In this document: positions 51,426-60,205 of the stretch, piece after piece
How the letters are laid out: each line of letters begins with the position of its first letter
Position numbering within the stretch: position 1 is the stretch's first letter
NCBI RefSeq assembly: GCF_011064595.1
Contig: NZ_JAALJI010000010.1
Span: forward strand, 1-64,000
Direction: 5' to 3'
From: Paludisphaera soli
GTDB taxonomy: Bacteria > Planctomycetota > Planctomycetia > Isosphaerales > Isosphaeraceae
Length of the DNA stretch: 64,000 nt
Notes under the pieces: model-generated
The model's database searches: none
Told to the model about the DNA's origin: nothing
The model's input: the letters and a program-made list of their open reading frames with translations, nothing else
Position numbers and translations under genes: made by a program

Positions 51426-52052
51426 ATGACGCGGAATCTGGACGACTTCAGCCTGGTGGAAGCGTGTCGCGCCGGCCGCAGCGAGGCCTACGGCGTCCTG
51501 GTCGGCCGCTGCCAGGGCCGGATCTACCCGATGCTGGTCCGGCTCCTCGGCTCCGCCGAAGACGCCCAGGACGTCCTCCAGGACGCCTTCCTCAGGGGTT
51601 TCGAGAAACTCGGCCAGTATCAGGGGGAAAGTTCGTTCTCGACCTGGATGTACCGGATCGCCCTGAACCTCGCGATGAGCCGCCTCAGGAAACGTAAGAT
51701 GCGGCGGGTCCTTCGCCTACTCGACACTCGAAGGGGCCGACCGGCCGTCGACCCGCCCGACGAGTCGCCGGCGAGCGTCCCCTCCCACGCCGCCGAGCAG
51801 GCCGAGCGCGAGGCGCTGGTCGAGGCCGCCCTCGAATCCCTCGAGCCCGAACACCGGGCGGTCGTGATCCTGAAGGACTTCGAGGGGCGTCGCTACGACG
51901 AGATCGGCGACCTCCTCGGCATCCCCGTGGGGACCGTCCGGAGCCGTCTGCATCGGGCCCGTCAGCAGCTGCGGCGACGCCTCCGGCCCCTGGTCGACGA
52001 CGAGTCGCCCGCCCATTCGATCCATCCCGACGTCGAGCAAGCGTTGTCTTGA
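51426..52052 (+). CDS. ECF-type RNA polymerase sigma factor
   Basis: A 208-residue sigma-70 family ECF factor. Region 2 spans about 20-90 (YPMLVRLLGSAEDAQDVLQDAFLRGFEKL, SSFSTWMYRIALNLAMSRLRKRK), and region 4 about 130-185 (ESLEPEHRAVVILKDFEGRRYDEIGDLLGIPVGTVRSRLHRAR). The linker contains a Pro/Ala-rich segment. It redirects RNA polymerase to its regulon. The next gene, 59 bp downstream on the same strand, encodes a membrane protein with an anti-sigma-like layout. The start at 51426 is followed immediately by MTRNLDDFSLVEACRAG, typical of planctomycete ECFs. Confidence 0.93.
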   Translation: MTRNLDDFSLVEACRAGRSEAYGVLVGRCQGRIYPMLVRLLGSAEDAQDVLQDAFLRGFEKLGQYQGESSFSTWMYRIALNLAMSRLRKRKMRRVLRLLDTRRGRPAVDPPDESPASVPSHAAEQAEREALVEAALESLEPEHRAVVILKDFEGRRYDEIGDLLGIPVGTVRSRLHRARQQLRRRLRPLVDDESPAHSIHPDVEQALS

Positions 52053-52111
52053 GCCGGGCGCCCCGCGGCGGGCGCCCCCGGAACCGAGTCCCGGCGACCC
52101 CCGGAATCACC

Positions 52112-53137
52112 ATGAGCGATGAACTGGAATTCTTGCAGTCGGCCTATCTCGACGACGAGCTCGACCCGGACCTGAGGCGGTCGGCCGAGGCGGCCGCGGC
52201 GTCGGATCCCCAGAAGGCCGAGGAACTTCGGTCGCTCGCCAGGGTCCGCGAGCTGATCGCCGGCCTATCCCGGCCCGCCGGCCCGGACTTCGCGACCGAG
52301 GTCCTGCGCCGGCTCGCCGCCTCGGGCTCGCGGCCCGCCGCATGGGCCTTCGGCCCGTCGCTCCGGTGGGGGGCCGCCGCCGCCGTCCTCCTGGCCGCCT
52401 CCCTGGGGATTCGGGCCGCGATCCGCCACCGCGACGAGCCCGTCGCGCCTCCGCCGGTCGCCCTCGCGCCGGCCTCGGCCGTCGCGACCGAGGTCGTCGA
52501 GGCGGCCCCGCGGCCCCCCGTCGCCGCCGAGCCGGTCGGCCCCCCGGAGGCCCTCGCCCGGGCGACGCCCGATCCCGACCCGACGGGCCCGCCTCGGCTC
52601 GATCCGGCCTCCGAACCGGATCGGTCGCAGCTCGCCGCCGGGGAGCTGCTGGCGCGGCCCGGCCCCCATCGGCTCTTCGTGGTCTCCTCCGTCGAGGGCC
52701 CGCCCGATCTGGACGAGATCGCGGAGGTCTTGAAGCTGACGTCGCATCGCGACTTCTACCGGCTCGAGCTGCCCGGCGACGATCGAGCTGAAGCCGACGC
52801 GGCCGGCCCGGTCGTCTTCGCGGCCGAGCTCGACCCCGCCGAGGTGGGGACGCTTCGACGGCGGCTGGAGGCCGCGCATCCGGGCCAGGTCGGCGAGGAG
52901 GAAGCGGGATCCGCGCTGAGGACCGAGCTGGCCGAGCTGGGCCGGGCCGTCAGGCTTCCGGCCGAGCCGGCCGCCGAGGTGCAGTTCCCCCAGTCCAAGA
53001 TGGCGATCCGGATCCCCTCGGTCCCGACCGCGCCGCCCACCGACCGGCCCGCCGACGTCGGCCCGCCCCCGATCGAGCCGGCCGGGGATGTCCCGTCCGT
53101 GGTGCTGATTCGCATCATCGGCCCCCCCTCGGAGTGA
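52112..53137 (+). CDS. putative anti-sigma factor with one membrane helix and Pro-rich periplasmic region
   Basis: A 341-residue protein from ATG 52112. Residues 1-70 are an acidic helical domain (EFLQSAYLDDELDPDLRRSAEAAAASDPQKAEEL) that looks like the N-terminal domain of ECF anti-sigma factors, including the LSAYLDGEL-like motif. The usual zinc-binding HxxxCxxC motif is not present. A transmembrane helix follows at about 86-103 (RWGAAAAVLLAASLGIRAA). The periplasmic part is first Pro/Ala-rich (110-180) and then contains a structured segment (RLFVVSSVEGPPDLDEIAEVL). By position it likely restrains the sigma factor. This is inference from layout. Confidence 0.7.
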   Translation: MSDELEFLQSAYLDDELDPDLRRSAEAAAASDPQKAEELRSLARVRELIAGLSRPAGPDFATEVLRRLAASGSRPAAWAFGPSLRWGAAAAVLLAASLGIRAAIRHRDEPVAPPPVALAPASAVATEVVEAAPRPPVAAEPVGPPEALARATPDPDPTGPPRLDPASEPDRSQLAAGELLARPGPHRLFVVSSVEGPPDLDEIAEVLKLTSHRDFYRLELPGDDRAEADAAGPVVFAAELDPAEVGTLRRRLEAAHPGQVGEEEAGSALRTELAELGRAVRLPAEPAAEVQFPQSKMAIRIPSVPTAPPTDRPADVGPPPIEPAGDVPSVVLIRIIGPPSE

Positions 53138-53156
53138 GCCCTCCCGGCGTCCCGGT

Positions 53157-53206
53157 CAAGTCGCACCAACGACGCAAACACTGGCTTCCCAGCCAGATGC
53201 GACTTG
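53157..53206. repeat. nested inverted repeats after the sigma operon
   Basis: An outer 9-bp pair CAAGTCGCA (53157-53165) / TGCGACTTG (53198-53206) encloses a 6-bp hairpin CTGGCT (53181-53186) / AGCCAG (53191-53196). It lies 20 bp after the stop and may be a terminator or structured element. It does not match the IGFVRR-type repeat. Confidence 0.5.
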
Positions 53207-53366
53207 ATTCCGGTCGGCCTCGCTCGGGTGCCTCCGCGGGCCCCCGAAGGCGTCAGGTGGGCGTATCCATCTTCCCCGCCGGGTCGCGATGGGTCATACT
53301 GAATCGCGGCCCCTGGGTGCGGGCGTCGAGGCCCCGGCATCGGCCGCGTTGGGAGAATCATGGGTC

Positions 53367-54119
53367 GTGTCGAAACCACTTGAGGGGTCGGGGCGGAAGG
53401 CTCCTCGCGTCGTCGTCTCGCTGGCGACCTACAACGAGGCCGAGAACATCGCTCCCCTCGTCGAGGGCATACGCGGCTATGCGCCCGACGCGGCCGTCCT
53501 CGTGATCGACGACAACTCGCCCGACGGCACCGGCCGGATCGCCGACGAACTCGCCGGCAGGTTGAAGGACGTGTCCGTCATCCATCGCAGCGGTAAGCTC
53601 GGCCTTGGCACGGCCACGCTGGAGGCGATCACCTACGCGATCGAGAATGATTTCGACTATCTTCTGAACATGGACGCCGATTTCAGCCATCCGCCGCGAT
53701 TCATCCCGGCGATCCTCGCCGGCATGGCCGACCATGACGTCATGATCGGTTCGCGGTACGTGGCCGGCGGCGGGGTCGAGGGCGGTTTCAACCTCAAGCG
53801 GAAGTTCATGAGCACGGGGATCAACCTCTACGCCCGGACGTTCCTGGGACTTCGGACCCGTGACAACAGCGGTGCGTTTCGCTGCTACCGTGTCTCGAAA
53901 CTCGCCGAGATCGACATGGCGAAGGTGAAGTCGCGGGGCTACTCGTTCCAGGAGGAGATCCTCTTCTGGTGCAAGCAGGTGGGCTGCCGCTTCGGCGAGA
54001 CGCCGATCCTGTTCGAGAACCGCCGGGCGGGCATGTCGAAGATCAACTCGCGCGAGGCGGTCGCCGCGATCTGGATCATCTTCCGACTGGGGCTGGGCCG
54101 GCTCCTGGGCCGGGTCTGA
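53367..54119 (+). CDS. polyprenol-phosphate mannosyltransferase-like glycosyltransferase (DPM1-like, GT2)
   Basis: A 250-residue GT2 enzyme of the DPM1-like group. GTG start at 53367 has GGGAGAA upstream; a longer in-frame start at 53289 is possible but adds unconserved sequence. Motifs are VVSLATYNEAENI, VLVIDDNSPDGTG and a metal-binding DxD in YLLNMDADFSHPP, then MIGSRYVAGGGVEGG and FQEEILFWCKQVGCRFGETPI. These enzymes transfer a sugar from a nucleotide sugar to polyprenol phosphate for later envelope glycosylation. There is no C-terminal membrane domain, as in short DPM1 forms. It lies directly upstream of the Gld-like ABC operon (42 bp), suggesting cotranscription. Confidence 0.88.
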   Translation: MSKPLEGSGRKAPRVVVSLATYNEAENIAPLVEGIRGYAPDAAVLVIDDNSPDGTGRIADELAGRLKDVSVIHRSGKLGLGTATLEAITYAIENDFDYLLNMDADFSHPPRFIPAILAGMADHDVMIGSRYVAGGGVEGGFNLKRKFMSTGINLYARTFLGLRTRDNSGAFRCYRVSKLAEIDMAKVKSRGYSFQEEILFWCKQVGCRFGETPILFENRRAGMSKINSREAVAAIWIIFRLGLGRLLGRV

Positions 54120-54161
54120 GCCGGCCGGCGACCCTCGGGCCGGGAGGAGGCGAATCGCGCG

Positions 54162-55112
54162 ATGATCGAGGTCCATCGTCTTTCGAGGAATTACGGCGCG
54201 GTCCGGGCGCTGGACCGGATCTCGTTCGAGCTGGGACGGGGCGAGGTCGCCGGCCTGCTCGGCCCCAACGGGGCGGGCAAGACGACCACGATGCGGATCC
54301 TGACGACCTACCTCGCCCCCAGCGGCGGTCGAGCCGTCCTCTGCGGTCGGGACGTGCTCGACGAGCCCCTGGAGGTCCGCCGCAACGTCGGCTACCTCCC
54401 CGAGAACGTCCCCCTCTACGGCGAGATGCGCGTGCGCGAACTGCTGCATTTCCGGGCCAAGCTGAAGGACGTCCCCCGCTCCCGACGGCGACGCGCCGTG
54501 GCCGAGGCGATCGCCCGGTGCGGGCTGGGGGAGGTCGAGGACCGGCCGATCGGCAAGCTCTCGCGGGGGTTCCGCCAGCGGGTGGGCCTGGCCGACGCGA
54601 TCGTCCACGAGCCGCCGATCCTGATCCTCGACGAGCCGACGGCCGGCATGGACCCGATCCAGGTCCGCGAGGTCCGGGCCCTGATCCGCGAGCTGGGGGA
54701 GCGCCACACCGTGCTGCTCTCCACGCACATCATGTCAGAGGTGGAGGCGGTCTGCGGGCGGGTGATCATCATCGCCCAGGGTCGGATCGCGCTCGATGGC
54801 CGGCTGGAGGACCTTCGCGACGACCACGGGCTGATGGTCGAGGTCCGAGGCCCGGCCGACGCGATCCGAAAGACCTTGGCCGCGGTCCCCGGGGTCTCCA
54901 AGGTGCGGCCGGCCGGCGAGCGCGAGGGCCTGGCGACGTTCGAGGTCGCGACGAAGGACGGCGAGGACCCCCGCGAGGCGATCTCGATGCGGCTCGCCGC
55001 CAACGGCTGGCCGCTGCGCGCGCTGGAGGCCCGCCGCCGCTCGCTGGAGGAGCGGTTCATCGAGGCCGTCTCGCGATCCAGCCTCGACGCCCTGGAACGG
55101 GAGGCCGGCTGA
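54162..55112 (+). CDS. ABC transporter ATP-binding protein, GldA-like
   Basis: A 316-residue ATPase. Walker A GPNGAGKTTTMRIL near residue 38, signature LSRGFRQRVGLA, Walker B ILILDEPTAGMDPIQ and H-loop STHIMSEVEA are all visible. The length and the C-terminal extension (about 230-316) match the GldA/NosF-type ATPases of ABC-2 exporters. The next gene, 4 bp after the stop, encodes the membrane permease, then the GldG-like and DUF4340 proteins. In Bacteroidetes the Gld set assists gliding motility; here the role is unknown and could be export or surface maintenance. Confidence 0.9.
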   Translation: MIEVHRLSRNYGAVRALDRISFELGRGEVAGLLGPNGAGKTTTMRILTTYLAPSGGRAVLCGRDVLDEPLEVRRNVGYLPENVPLYGEMRVRELLHFRAKLKDVPRSRRRRAVAEAIARCGLGEVEDRPIGKLSRGFRQRVGLADAIVHEPPILILDEPTAGMDPIQVREVRALIRELGERHTVLLSTHIMSEVEAVCGRVIIIAQGRIALDGRLEDLRDDHGLMVEVRGPADAIRKTLAAVPGVSKVRPAGEREGLATFEVATKDGEDPREAISMRLAANGWPLRALEARRRSLEERFIEAVSRSSLDALEREAG

Positions 55113-55116
55113 ACCG

Positions 55117-55884
55117 ATGCGCCACGTCCCCACCCTCCTCGCCCGCGAGCTGGGCGCCTACTTCCTGGGCCCCACGGCGTACCTGGTCCTGATCGGCTTC
55201 CAGGTCGTCGCGTTCCTCAACTTCTGGGAACTGGTCGAGTCGCTCGCCCGCCCCCAGGTCGAGTTCTCCAGCCTGCGTGACCCCATGAGCGCGTACATCT
55301 CCGGCAGCACGCCGTTCTGGTTCGCCATCCTCGTCGCCGTCCCGGTTCTGACCATGCGGCTGCTGGCGGAGGAGAACCGATCGGGGACGATCGAGACCCT
55401 GGTGACCCTGCCGATCACCGAGGGGGAGGTCGTCGTCTCGAAGTGGCTGGCCGGCGTGGTCATGTATCTGATGCTGCTGGTGCCGTTCGCCGTCTACCTG
55501 CCGTTCCTGTACCACCAGGGGCGGTACGAGTTCGACGTAGGCCCGCTCTTGAGCCTGGGCGTGGGGCTCACGACCATGGGGATGATGTTCGTGGCGATCG
55601 GCCTGCTCTTCAGCTCGCTGACCCGCAACCAGGTGGTAGCCGCCGTCTGGACGTTCGTGACGCTGTTCGTGCTGGTGGTGATGACCCTCCTGCTGACGGA
55701 TTTCCTGTCCTCGCGACGCCTGGCCGGCTGGGCGGACGCGGCGCGTCACGTCGCCGTCCTGCACCAGATCCACGGCTTCGCGCTGGGGCGGTTCGACGTC
55801 AGGACCGTCGCGCTCCACCTCTCCGCCTGCGTCTTCTTGCTGTATGCGACGACGACGCTCCTCGCCGCGAGGCGGGGGCGTTGA
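55117..55884 (+). CDS. ABC-2 type permease, GldF-like
   Basis: A 255-residue inner-membrane protein with six helices (AYLVLIGFQVVAFLNFWEL, FWFAILVAVPVLTMRLLAEE, WLAGVVMYLMLLVPFAVYL, LGVGLTTMGMMFVAIGLLF, VVAAVWTFVTLFVLVVMTLLL, LSACVFLLYATTTLL). The segment RSGTIETLVTLPITEGEVVVSKW is the typical ABC-2 permease motif after TM2 in the gliding/Cu-processing group. Start at ATG 55117 is 4 bp after the ATPase stop; the GldG-like gene begins about 43 bp after its stop. Substrate unknown. Confidence 0.88.
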   Translation: MRHVPTLLARELGAYFLGPTAYLVLIGFQVVAFLNFWELVESLARPQVEFSSLRDPMSAYISGSTPFWFAILVAVPVLTMRLLAEENRSGTIETLVTLPITEGEVVVSKWLAGVVMYLMLLVPFAVYLPFLYHQGRYEFDVGPLLSLGVGLTTMGMMFVAIGLLFSSLTRNQVVAAVWTFVTLFVLVVMTLLLTDFLSSRRLAGWADAARHVAVLHQIHGFALGRFDVRTVALHLSACVFLLYATTTLLAARRGR

Positions 55885-55927
55885 TCGGGCTCGATCGAAC
55901 CGTCTCGACGGGGGCCGCCGCGTGTCG

Positions 55928-57772
55928 ATGCCTTCCAACCTCATGACGTTCCTCGGCCGCGCCGAGGTGTGGATCGGCCTCGCCGCGGTGGGGGCCTTCC
56001 TCGTCCTGTTCTGGACCCTGCGGGGGGCCCCGCCGGGCCTTTCCGCAGGGAAGGACGACGAGGAAGGGGCGCCGGCCTCGGCCTATCGGGACCGAGTGAT
56101 CGCCGGGGTGGCGACCGGGCTCTTGCTGATCCTGCTGGGAGCGGCGCTGGCGATGACCCGGGGGGTGCTCTGGTCGCTCCCGGTATTCGCGCTGGGACTC
56201 GGGCTGGTCGCCACGCTGATCGTGGTCAACGAGCGCTATCGACACGTCAGCCCCGCCCTGCGGAGGACCGTCGCCATCTCGCGGGCGGTGCTCAACACGG
56301 GGCTGGTGGCCGGCCTGTTGATCGTGGCGAACGTGATGGCCTTCCGCTACGGCGGCCGGGAGATCGACCTGACTCGGGAGCGCGCCTACTCGCTCTCAAG
56401 CCTCAGCCGCAACCAGGCCGAGTCGCTCGATCGGCCCGTGACTTTCCACCTGGTCCACGGCCGCAGCGCCCTGGCTCGTCGACAATTTGACCGGGTCTGG
56501 CAGCTCCTGGAGCTGTACCGCGCCGTGCGGCCCGACCTGGTCCGGGTCGAGCGTCTCGACCGTTACGCCGAGCTGTCGCGGGCCGACGACCTCGCCCGAC
56601 GGGCGCCCGAGCTGGCCGTCATGCAAGGGGGCGGCGTCCTGATCGAGTACGGCGAGGGAGACGCGGCGCGGTTCGCCGCGATCAGCAACCCGGAGATGTT
56701 CGACCAGACTCCCGCCGACGCCCGGGGCGCCGGGGCGGGGCGTTACGAGTCGGCCTTCAAGGGTGAGGACGCCGTGACCTCCGCCCTGATCCGGCTGCGC
56801 GAGGGGAAGACGGCCAAGGTCGCGTTCACAGTCGGCCACGGCGAGTCCGGCTCGGACAGGATGCGGGGCGACGGGCCCGGAGTCTCCGCCTGGAAGGCCA
56901 GGCTGGCCGCCGTCGGCTGCGAGGTCGTGGAACTCAACCTCCTGGAACAGGCCGTCCCCGAGGAGATCGAGCTGGTGATCCTCGCCGGGCCGAGGGAGCC
57001 CTTCAAGCCCCAGGAGCTGGCCCGCCTCCGCGCCTACGCCGACCGGGGCAAGCCCGTGCTCGCCTGCCTCGGGGCGGCCGGCGCCGCCGGGCTCGACGAT
57101 TTTCTCAAATCGTTCAACCTGGAGCTGGGTCGTCGCACGCTGGTCGATCCCCGGCTCAACCTCAACGGCCAGGTCCGCTTCGTCTTCTGCCTCGTCGAGC
57201 CGGGCCTGCGACATCCGGTGGTGGACGGCCTGGGCACCGAACGCGCGGTCCTGATGGTGGACGGCGCGCCGATCCACTTCGTGGGGACCAAGGGCGCCGC
57301 CGACGAGGACCCCGCCTCGGTCAACCCCCGCATGCTCCCCTCGCCGATCCTCCGCAGCGGGCCAGGCTCGTGGGCCGAGAGCCAGGCGGACGACCCTCAG
57401 CCGAAGTTCAACCGCGAGGCCGACGAGCCGGGGCCGGTCGTCGTGGCCGCCGCGGTCGTCCAGCGGCCGGAGCCGACCCCCGGCGCGGGGGCGATCCCGC
57501 CCACCCCTCGGCTGGTCCTGATCTCCAGCCGGGCCGCCGGCGACGACGCCGTGCAGGCGCTGGAGCCGACGAACCTCGACCTGCTGATGAACGCCGCGAG
57601 CTGGCTGCGGGGCCGCGAGGATTCGGTGGGCGTCCCGCCGAAGATCCACGCCGCCCTCACCCTGACCGCCGACCCCGGGCTGCGATGGCGGCTGACCCTC
57701 GTGCCGACGGTCGTCTCGATGGCCGGCGTCGCCGCGATCGGCCTCCTCGTCTACTACGTCCGCCAGGAATGA
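55928..57772 (+). CDS. GldG-like ABC-associated membrane protein
   Basis: A 614-residue protein with three N-terminal membrane helices (VWIGLAAVGAFLVLFWTL, VIAGVATGLLLILLGAALA, ISRAVLNTGLVAGLLIVANVMAF), a large extracytoplasmic domain of the ABC_transp_aux/DUF4350 type (AYSLSSLSRNQAESLDRPVTFHL, KVAFTVGHGESGSD, VILAGPREPFKPQELARLRAYADRGKPVLACLG) and a final helix (LVPTVVSMAGVAAIGLLVYYV). In the Gld system GldG pairs with GldF in the membrane. ATG 55928 is used; GTG 55922 is also possible. It is followed by the DUF4340 gene after 22 bp. Confidence 0.87.
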   Translation: MPSNLMTFLGRAEVWIGLAAVGAFLVLFWTLRGAPPGLSAGKDDEEGAPASAYRDRVIAGVATGLLLILLGAALAMTRGVLWSLPVFALGLGLVATLIVVNERYRHVSPALRRTVAISRAVLNTGLVAGLLIVANVMAFRYGGREIDLTRERAYSLSSLSRNQAESLDRPVTFHLVHGRSALARRQFDRVWQLLELYRAVRPDLVRVERLDRYAELSRADDLARRAPELAVMQGGGVLIEYGEGDAARFAAISNPEMFDQTPADARGAGAGRYESAFKGEDAVTSALIRLREGKTAKVAFTVGHGESGSDRMRGDGPGVSAWKARLAAVGCEVVELNLLEQAVPEEIELVILAGPREPFKPQELARLRAYADRGKPVLACLGAAGAAGLDDFLKSFNLELGRRTLVDPRLNLNGQVRFVFCLVEPGLRHPVVDGLGTERAVLMVDGAPIHFVGTKGAADEDPASVNPRMLPSPILRSGPGSWAESQADDPQPKFNREADEPGPVVVAAAVVQRPEPTPGAGAIPPTPRLVLISSRAAGDDAVQALEPTNLDLLMNAASWLRGREDSVGVPPKIHAALTLTADPGLRWRLTLVPTVVSMAGVAAIGLLVYYVRQE

Positions 57773-57794
57773 GCACGGCCGCGACCCGCCGACC

Positions 57795-60119
57795 ATGAAA
57801 AACTCACGATCCACCTACGTCCTGATCGGCCTGTTCCTCGGGGGCCTGCTCACGCTCTGGGGACTGGAGCGGGCCGGCGTGCTCACCGAGTCCGAGCGCG
57901 CCCGGCGGCGCGACCGGGTGCTCCCCGATCTCGTCGACCTGAAAGAAGCCGAGGTCCGCCGGCTGGAGATCGACGGCGGCCCCGAGCGGCTCGTCTTCGA
58001 GCGCCTCGGCCCGCGATCCTGGGCGATTCGCAAGCCCTATGAGGTCGACGCCGCCCCCCAGGAGGTCGACCGCCTGATCTCCGCACTCAAGGGGCTGCGG
58101 AAATCCCCCGAAGCCGGAGCGGTGGAGGGGGCGGCCGCGGATTACGGCCTGGCCCCGCCCGCCTTCGTCGTCCGGCTCTGGACCGAGGACGGGCCCGCCG
58201 CCGCGCCCGCCGCCACGCTGGAAGTGGGCCGGTCGATCCAGGAGGAGCGGTTCGTGCGCGCGGGCCCGGACGCGGCCGTCGAGGTGGTCTCCCGTCGGGC
58301 CCTGGCCGCCCTGGACCGACCCGCGGTCGAGTGGCGCGAGACGGTGCTCGTCCCTCCCTCGCTCGCCCCGATCGCCTCGATCGCAGTCCGACGCCCCGGC
58401 CTGGACGCGACCGCCGAGCGCGCCGAGCGCGGCGCCTGGCGGCTGACCTCCCCCATCCGCTTCCCCGCCGACGCGGCCCGGATCGAGCAACTCCTCGCCG
58501 TCGCGGGGGCGATCCGGGTCGACCCCCGATCCGGCGGGTTCGTCGCCGAAGGGGTTCGGGACTTCGCCCCTTACGGCCTGGCCGAGCCCGCCGCCGCCCT
58601 GGAGCTGAGGCCGCTCGCGATCGGCGTCGAGCCGGTGACGCTGGAACTGGGGGGCTCGCCCCCCGACCATCCCGATCGCGTCTACGTCCGCAAGGCCGGC
58701 GGCGACGCCGTGGTCACGGTGGACCGCAGGATCCTGGACGAGATACCGGCCGAGTTGAACGCCCTGCGAAGCCGTCGGATCGCCGGCCTCGTCCCGTCCG
58801 CCGTTCGGAGGATCGAGGTCGAATCGCCGGTCGGGCGTTTTGACCTCCGATGGGAGGAAGCGGCCTGGATGCTGGCCGCCCCAGTCGCCGCCCGGGCCGA
58901 TCAGGCGCAGGTCCTCGCGCTGCTGAGGAAGATCGAGGAGTTGCAGGCGAGCGAGTTCCTGGACCCGGCGATCGTCCCCGACCCGGGGATCGACCCGCCC
59001 CTGGCCCGCATCCGGATCTGGCAGGACGCCGGCACCGGCGGGGCCGCCGCCGGGGTCGGGCCGGTGCTCGACCTGCGCCTCGGCCGCCACGACGTCCTGC
59101 GGAAGGTCGTCTTCGCCCGGGCGGAGGGGGACACGGCCATCCTCGCGATCCCCGACGTCTTCCTGTCGGCCCTCCCCGCCACCTCCTTCGCGTTCCGCGA
59201 CCTGGAACTGCCGGCCGTCCAGCCGACCAGCGTCGCCCGGCTCACCGTCGTCCGACCGGGCCGGACGACCGTGCTGGAGCCGGGCGACCCGTCCGGCGCT
59301 CCGAACCGATGGCGGATGGTGGAACCGGCGAAGGCCGACGCCGACGCTCGCGCGGTGACCGCGGCCCTGGCTCGCCTCGCCGACCTGCGCGCCGGCTCGT
59401 TCGTCGCCGACGCCCGAGGCGACCTCGCCCGGTTCGGCCTCGACTCTCCGCTGCTCGAAGTCCGCTGGGAAGTCCGCCCCTCGGGCTCGGGCGAAGCCCC
59501 CGCCCCGGGCGCCCAGAGCCTCCGCATCGGCTCGGCCGTGCCGAACGACCCCCAGAAGTATCACGGGACGCTGACCGACTTCCCCGCCGTCTTCACGATC
59601 GACGCCGCGAGCCTGGTCCCGTTCACCGCCGAGTTCCGCGACACCCGCGTCCTCTCGTTCAAGCCCGACGCCGTGCGCAGGCTGACGCTTCGCACCGAGA
59701 CCCGGTCGCTCGCCTACACGCGGCGACGCCATGCCCTCGGGACCCCGGCCGACTGGTCCGCCGAGCCGGGCACGCCTTCTCAGGGGGTCGACTTCTCGCG
59801 CTTCGACGACCTCGTCGAGGCCCTTTCCGAACTCCGGGCCGAGCGATTCATCCAGTACGAGGGGCCGTTCCCGCCGGAGGTCGGCCTCGGCACTCCCCGG
59901 CTCGACGTCCGGGTGAGCCTCGACGGCGACGCCCCCCCCGCCCGGCTCCGTCTCGGCGCGGCGCTCGGCGAGGCCTACGTCTGCGGGGCGACGGGCGAGG
60001 GGGACTCGGGCCCCGTCTTCATCCTCCGGGCTCCGGCCTGGGAGGCCCTGATCCAGAGCGCCGAGGGGGGCCTCCCTCCCCTGCCGGCCGATCCGTTCGC
60101 GCCGGCCCTCGGGCCCTGA
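57795..60119 (+). CDS. DUF4340-containing membrane-anchored protein
   Basis: A 774-residue protein with one N-terminal membrane helix (STYVLIGLFLGGLLTLWGLE) and a very large extracytoplasmic part made of repeated beta-rich units of the DUF4340 type: VRRLEIDGGPERLVFERLG, VRRIEVESPVGRFDLRWEE and VRRLTLRTETRSLAYTRRR mark three or more such units. DUF4340 proteins commonly follow GldA/F/G-like genes in bacteria and their function is unknown; they may be a periplasmic component. It is the last gene of the ABC operon, and the deformylase gene starts 86 bp later. Confidence 0.85.
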   Translation: MKNSRSTYVLIGLFLGGLLTLWGLERAGVLTESERARRRDRVLPDLVDLKEAEVRRLEIDGGPERLVFERLGPRSWAIRKPYEVDAAPQEVDRLISALKGLRKSPEAGAVEGAAADYGLAPPAFVVRLWTEDGPAAAPAATLEVGRSIQEERFVRAGPDAAVEVVSRRALAALDRPAVEWRETVLVPPSLAPIASIAVRRPGLDATAERAERGAWRLTSPIRFPADAARIEQLLAVAGAIRVDPRSGGFVAEGVRDFAPYGLAEPAAALELRPLAIGVEPVTLELGGSPPDHPDRVYVRKAGGDAVVTVDRRILDEIPAELNALRSRRIAGLVPSAVRRIEVESPVGRFDLRWEEAAWMLAAPVAARADQAQVLALLRKIEELQASEFLDPAIVPDPGIDPPLARIRIWQDAGTGGAAAGVGPVLDLRLGRHDVLRKVVFARAEGDTAILAIPDVFLSALPATSFAFRDLELPAVQPTSVARLTVVRPGRTTVLEPGDPSGAPNRWRMVEPAKADADARAVTAALARLADLRAGSFVADARGDLARFGLDSPLLEVRWEVRPSGSGEAPAPGAQSLRIGSAVPNDPQKYHGTLTDFPAVFTIDAASLVPFTAEFRDTRVLSFKPDAVRRLTLRTETRSLAYTRRRHALGTPADWSAEPGTPSQGVDFSRFDDLVEALSELRAERFIQYEGPFPPEVGLGTPRLDVRVSLDGDAPPARLRLGAALGEAYVCGATGEGDSGPVFILRAPAWEALIQSAEGGLPPLPADPFAPALGP

Positions 60120-60205
60120 TCGCGGGAGTCCTGATGCTCCCGACGGGGCCCGTCGACTATAATATTCGCGTCCCCGTTCCATCCGCCCGCGCCGGAGCCC
60201 GTGTC

